A stretch of DNA of 5,654 nt from an uncultured bacterium (lineage in GTDB: Bacteria; Planctomycetota; UBA8108), in contig CAJWZY010000158.1 of NCBI GenBank assembly GCA_913050545.1, positions 1 through 5,654 of the forward strand. The letters are read 5' to 3'. Of this stretch, positions 5,376 to 5,654 are shown one piece after another. A program made the translations under genes and the position numbers. Within the stretch, counting starts at the first letter, position 1. Each line of letters opens with the position of its first letter. The notes beneath the pieces are model-generated. The model saw only the letters and a list, made by a program, of their open reading frames with translations, did not search any database and was not told the origin of the DNA.

Positions 5376-5654
5376 GCTTCCAGAATCGTAATTTTATCGT
5401 TGGTATAAATGCAGAGATCTGCAGTGATTTTCATTGCATTTTTCACAATCACTTCCGGATTTTTCTCACCAGCATCAAGATATGCCCGGGAAGCAGCTAC
5501 GGCATAACCCGATCCGCTTCCGATTGAAATTACCTGATCATCGGGCTCAATCACATCTCCAGATCCTGATAAGAGATAAGCTGACTTGGTATCCATAATC
5601 GCCAGGAGGGCATCCAGTTCTCTTAATATCTTATCAGTACGCCAGTCCTTGGCC
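5372..5654 (-). CDS. hslV: ATP-dependent protease peptidase subunit HslV, C-terminal part (5' end beyond the window)
   Basis: HslV is the proteasome-like threonine peptidase that forms a double hexamer capped by HslU in the cytosol. About 93 C-terminal residues of a protein usually near 175 are present. The reading begins AKDWRTDKILRELDALLAI and continues with SAYLLSGSGDVIEPDD, then ISIGSGSGYAVAASRAYLDA and ADLCIYTNDKITILEA, all matching HslV in order (in particular KDWR-D, GDV, IGSG-YA-AA-RA and CIYTN). The catalytic N-terminal threonine lies outside the window. An ATG at 5596 is internal and not the real start, since the match extends upstream to the window edge. The stop overlaps the ATG of the next gene by 4 bases, the usual hslV-hslU arrangement. 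The DNA is AT-richer than the left part of the window and prefers ATT for isoleucine (7 ATT, 2 ATC, 1 ATA). Confidence 0.93.
   Translation of the reverse strand, partial: AKDWRTDKILRELDALLAIMDTKSAYLLSGSGDVIEPDDQVISIGSGSGYAVAASRAYLDAGEKNPEVIVKNAMKITADLCIYTNDKITILEA

Noticed and set aside
5372..5596. A complete small protein starting at the ATG at 5596
   Set aside because: The HslV match continues in the same frame upstream to the window edge, so this ATG is internal to hslV.

Overview
The window comes from a bacterium with an outer membrane. It carries lpxB (lipid A synthesis), aroB (shikimate pathway), folC (folate polyglutamylation) and hslV (the peptidase of the HslUV protease). By eye the left four fifths is moderately GC-rich, and the right end is clearly more AT-rich (about 46% GC counted over 5221-5654). 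The phylum cannot be fixed from the sequence. The ClpC-type domain and the uncharacterised membrane protein look loosely like proteins of the Planctomycetes/Lentisphaerae/Verrucomicrobia group, but that is an impression only. No rRNA, tRNA, CRISPR array or mobile element was seen, and no gene-free stretch exceeds 136 bases.

Layout. On the minus strand, read from about 2951 to the left end, are lpxB (TTG start), a gap of 136 bases, a gene for an unrecognised two-helix membrane protein, and after only 2 bases aroB, which runs off the left edge. On the plus strand is folC (2976-4280), divergent from lpxB with a 24-base spacer. On the minus strand from the right edge is the 3' part of hslV, which overlaps by 4 bases (ATGA) an AAA+ ATPase gene at 4299-5375. 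That gene converges on folC with 18 bases between stop codons.

The AAA+ gene is the notable item. Its first ~57 residues and P-loop are HslU, as expected directly after hslV. From the Walker A motif (5181-5204) onward it is the second AAA+ domain (D2) of a ClpC/ClpB-type unfoldase, including the GYVG pore loop, sensor motifs and an LGF loop of the ClpP-docking type, and ending in an acidic tail. The HslU I-domain and the C-terminal peptide that docks into HslV are both absent. Codon use also changes at or near this point: isoleucine is 13 ATT / 3 ATC / 1 ATA on the hslV-hslU side, 5 ATT / 16 ATC / 1 ATA in the ClpC-like part, and 4 ATT / 19 ATC / 2 ATA in folC. The open reading frame is uninterrupted. 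Either this is a real in-frame hslU::clpC fusion by recombination or transfer, or the contig is a misassembly joined at the conserved P-loop. The compositional step makes the artefact a serious possibility.

The other genes are ordinary envelope and cofactor housekeeping genes. Points to note are a divergent lpxB, an uncharacterised envelope protein cotranscribed with aroB, and a compact lpxB/folC divergent start region.
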